A DNA stretch of 64,000 bases from Macrosoma leucophasiata (lineage: Eukaryota; Arthropoda; Insecta; Lepidoptera; Hedylidae): positions 4,588,001 through 4,652,000 of the forward strand of contig JAWQUS010000030.1 in the NCBI GenBank assembly GCA_036365455.1, in the 5' to 3' direction. A program made the position numbers and the translations under genes. Shown one piece after another: positions 63,691 to 64,000 of the stretch. Position 1 is the first letter of the stretch; each line of letters opens with the position of its first letter. Below the pieces are notes generated by a model. It searched no databases. It was not told where the DNA came from and saw nothing but the letters and a program-made list of their open reading frames with translations.

Positions 63691-63697
63691 AAATGTT

Positions 63698-63860
63698 TGT
63701 ATGGCCCTGTAAGAAATATCACAAAGACATCAAATAAGATCTCAAGGGTAGCATTTTGCATTTTACCTCTGGTTTTTGTGTAGATGTCTATAGGTGTACT
63801 CATCACATAACATACATGTGAACTGCATGCTTGTTTACCACCTCCGTAACATAAAAAATC
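63698..63860 (+). repeat. R1, 5'-truncated
   Basis: GTATGGCCCTGTAAGAAATA to CCGTAACATAAAAAA; older-subfamily words (TCACAAAGACATCAAATAAG). At 63948-63984 a further hairpin GTCCCAGA...TCTGGGAC follows TGGTAGA, possibly an R1 head variant cut by the window end. Confidence 0.75.
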
Positions 63861-64000
63861 ACATACATAAAAGTTAAGCTCTTAATATTAATTTTCTTAC
63901 TACATATTCTACCAGCGGTAATATTATACGTCAAAATTGATGGTAGAGTCCCAGATAGGTACTTCACCCGTCTGGGACTTTTCTATATCCAAATTGTAGT

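Noticed and set aside
1..64000. Viral genes or an endogenous virus
   Set aside because: The only polymerase-like sequences are non-LTR retrotransposon RTs. No gag, env, capsid or LTR pair was recognised.

Overview
The window looks like AT-rich, repeat-saturated intergenic or intronic DNA from a lepidopteran insect (moth or butterfly). The evidence is the repeat repertoire: Helitron-like elements ending in a hairpin plus CTAG, RTE-type LINE tails with the CAGCAGTGGACG signature, tRNA- and 5S-rRNA-derived SINEs, a mariner, a piggyBac and short hAT-like MITEs. The species cannot be read from the sequence. I see no bacterial, organellar or viral gene set, no rRNA gene, no CRISPR array and no complete protein-coding gene.

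Names used below. R1: about 300-bp poly(A)-tailed family resembling a LINE 3' end, roughly 35 copies on both strands. S5: SINE with a 5S-rRNA-like promoter and an RTE-like tail. T1-T4: four tRNA-like SINE families. H: Helitron-like elements. M1: hAT-like MITE with 8-bp target duplications. M2: long-TIR MITE with TA target. P: family bounded by CCGGCCAAGTGCGAG and GGAACCCTAA. Q: short family with GGTTGACTGG.

Layout. 0-6 kb: S5, R1, T1 and RTE fragments, then T4. 6.5-8.8 kb: the best host-gene candidate, an exon set split by a reverse-transcriptase LINE. 9-13 kb: AT-rich, nearly empty. 13-16.5 kb: R1, a head-to-tail triplet of H elements, RTE tails. 16.6-22.3 kb: diverged local repeat units with S5, T3, H and M1 insertions. 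22.5-30 kb: R1, T1, T2, H and P copies, a palindromic TIR element and a LINE C-terminus. 30-37.5 kb: GC-rich patch, a Jockey-type LINE end with TSD, a tRNA-Leu half, inverted R1 copies and a second complete M1. 37.4-41 kb: duplicated segment with an H insertion whose empty site survives in the other copy, then a 1.5-kb minisatellite of quasi-palindromic 15-mers. 41-50 kb: R1-rich, two local duplications, a TIR element and a tRNA-like T3. 50-59 kb: T1, T2, M2, H, a deleted mariner, P and a GGT-rich tract grown from an RTE tail. 60-61 kb: a piggyBac remnant flanked by TTAA. 62.6-63.7 kb: a second, broken copy of the 7-kb LINE.

Almost every open reading frame is either a decayed transposon protein (LINE RT, Jockey ORF2 end, mariner and piggyBac transposases) or an artefact of low-complexity repeats. 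The value of the window lies in insertion histories: several elements carry intact target duplications or have a paralogous empty site inside the window, so their boundaries can be read directly. I did not find a convincing new biological system. The best leads are the minisatellite, the M1 and H elements with empty sites, and the interrupted gene candidate near 6.5-8.8 kb.
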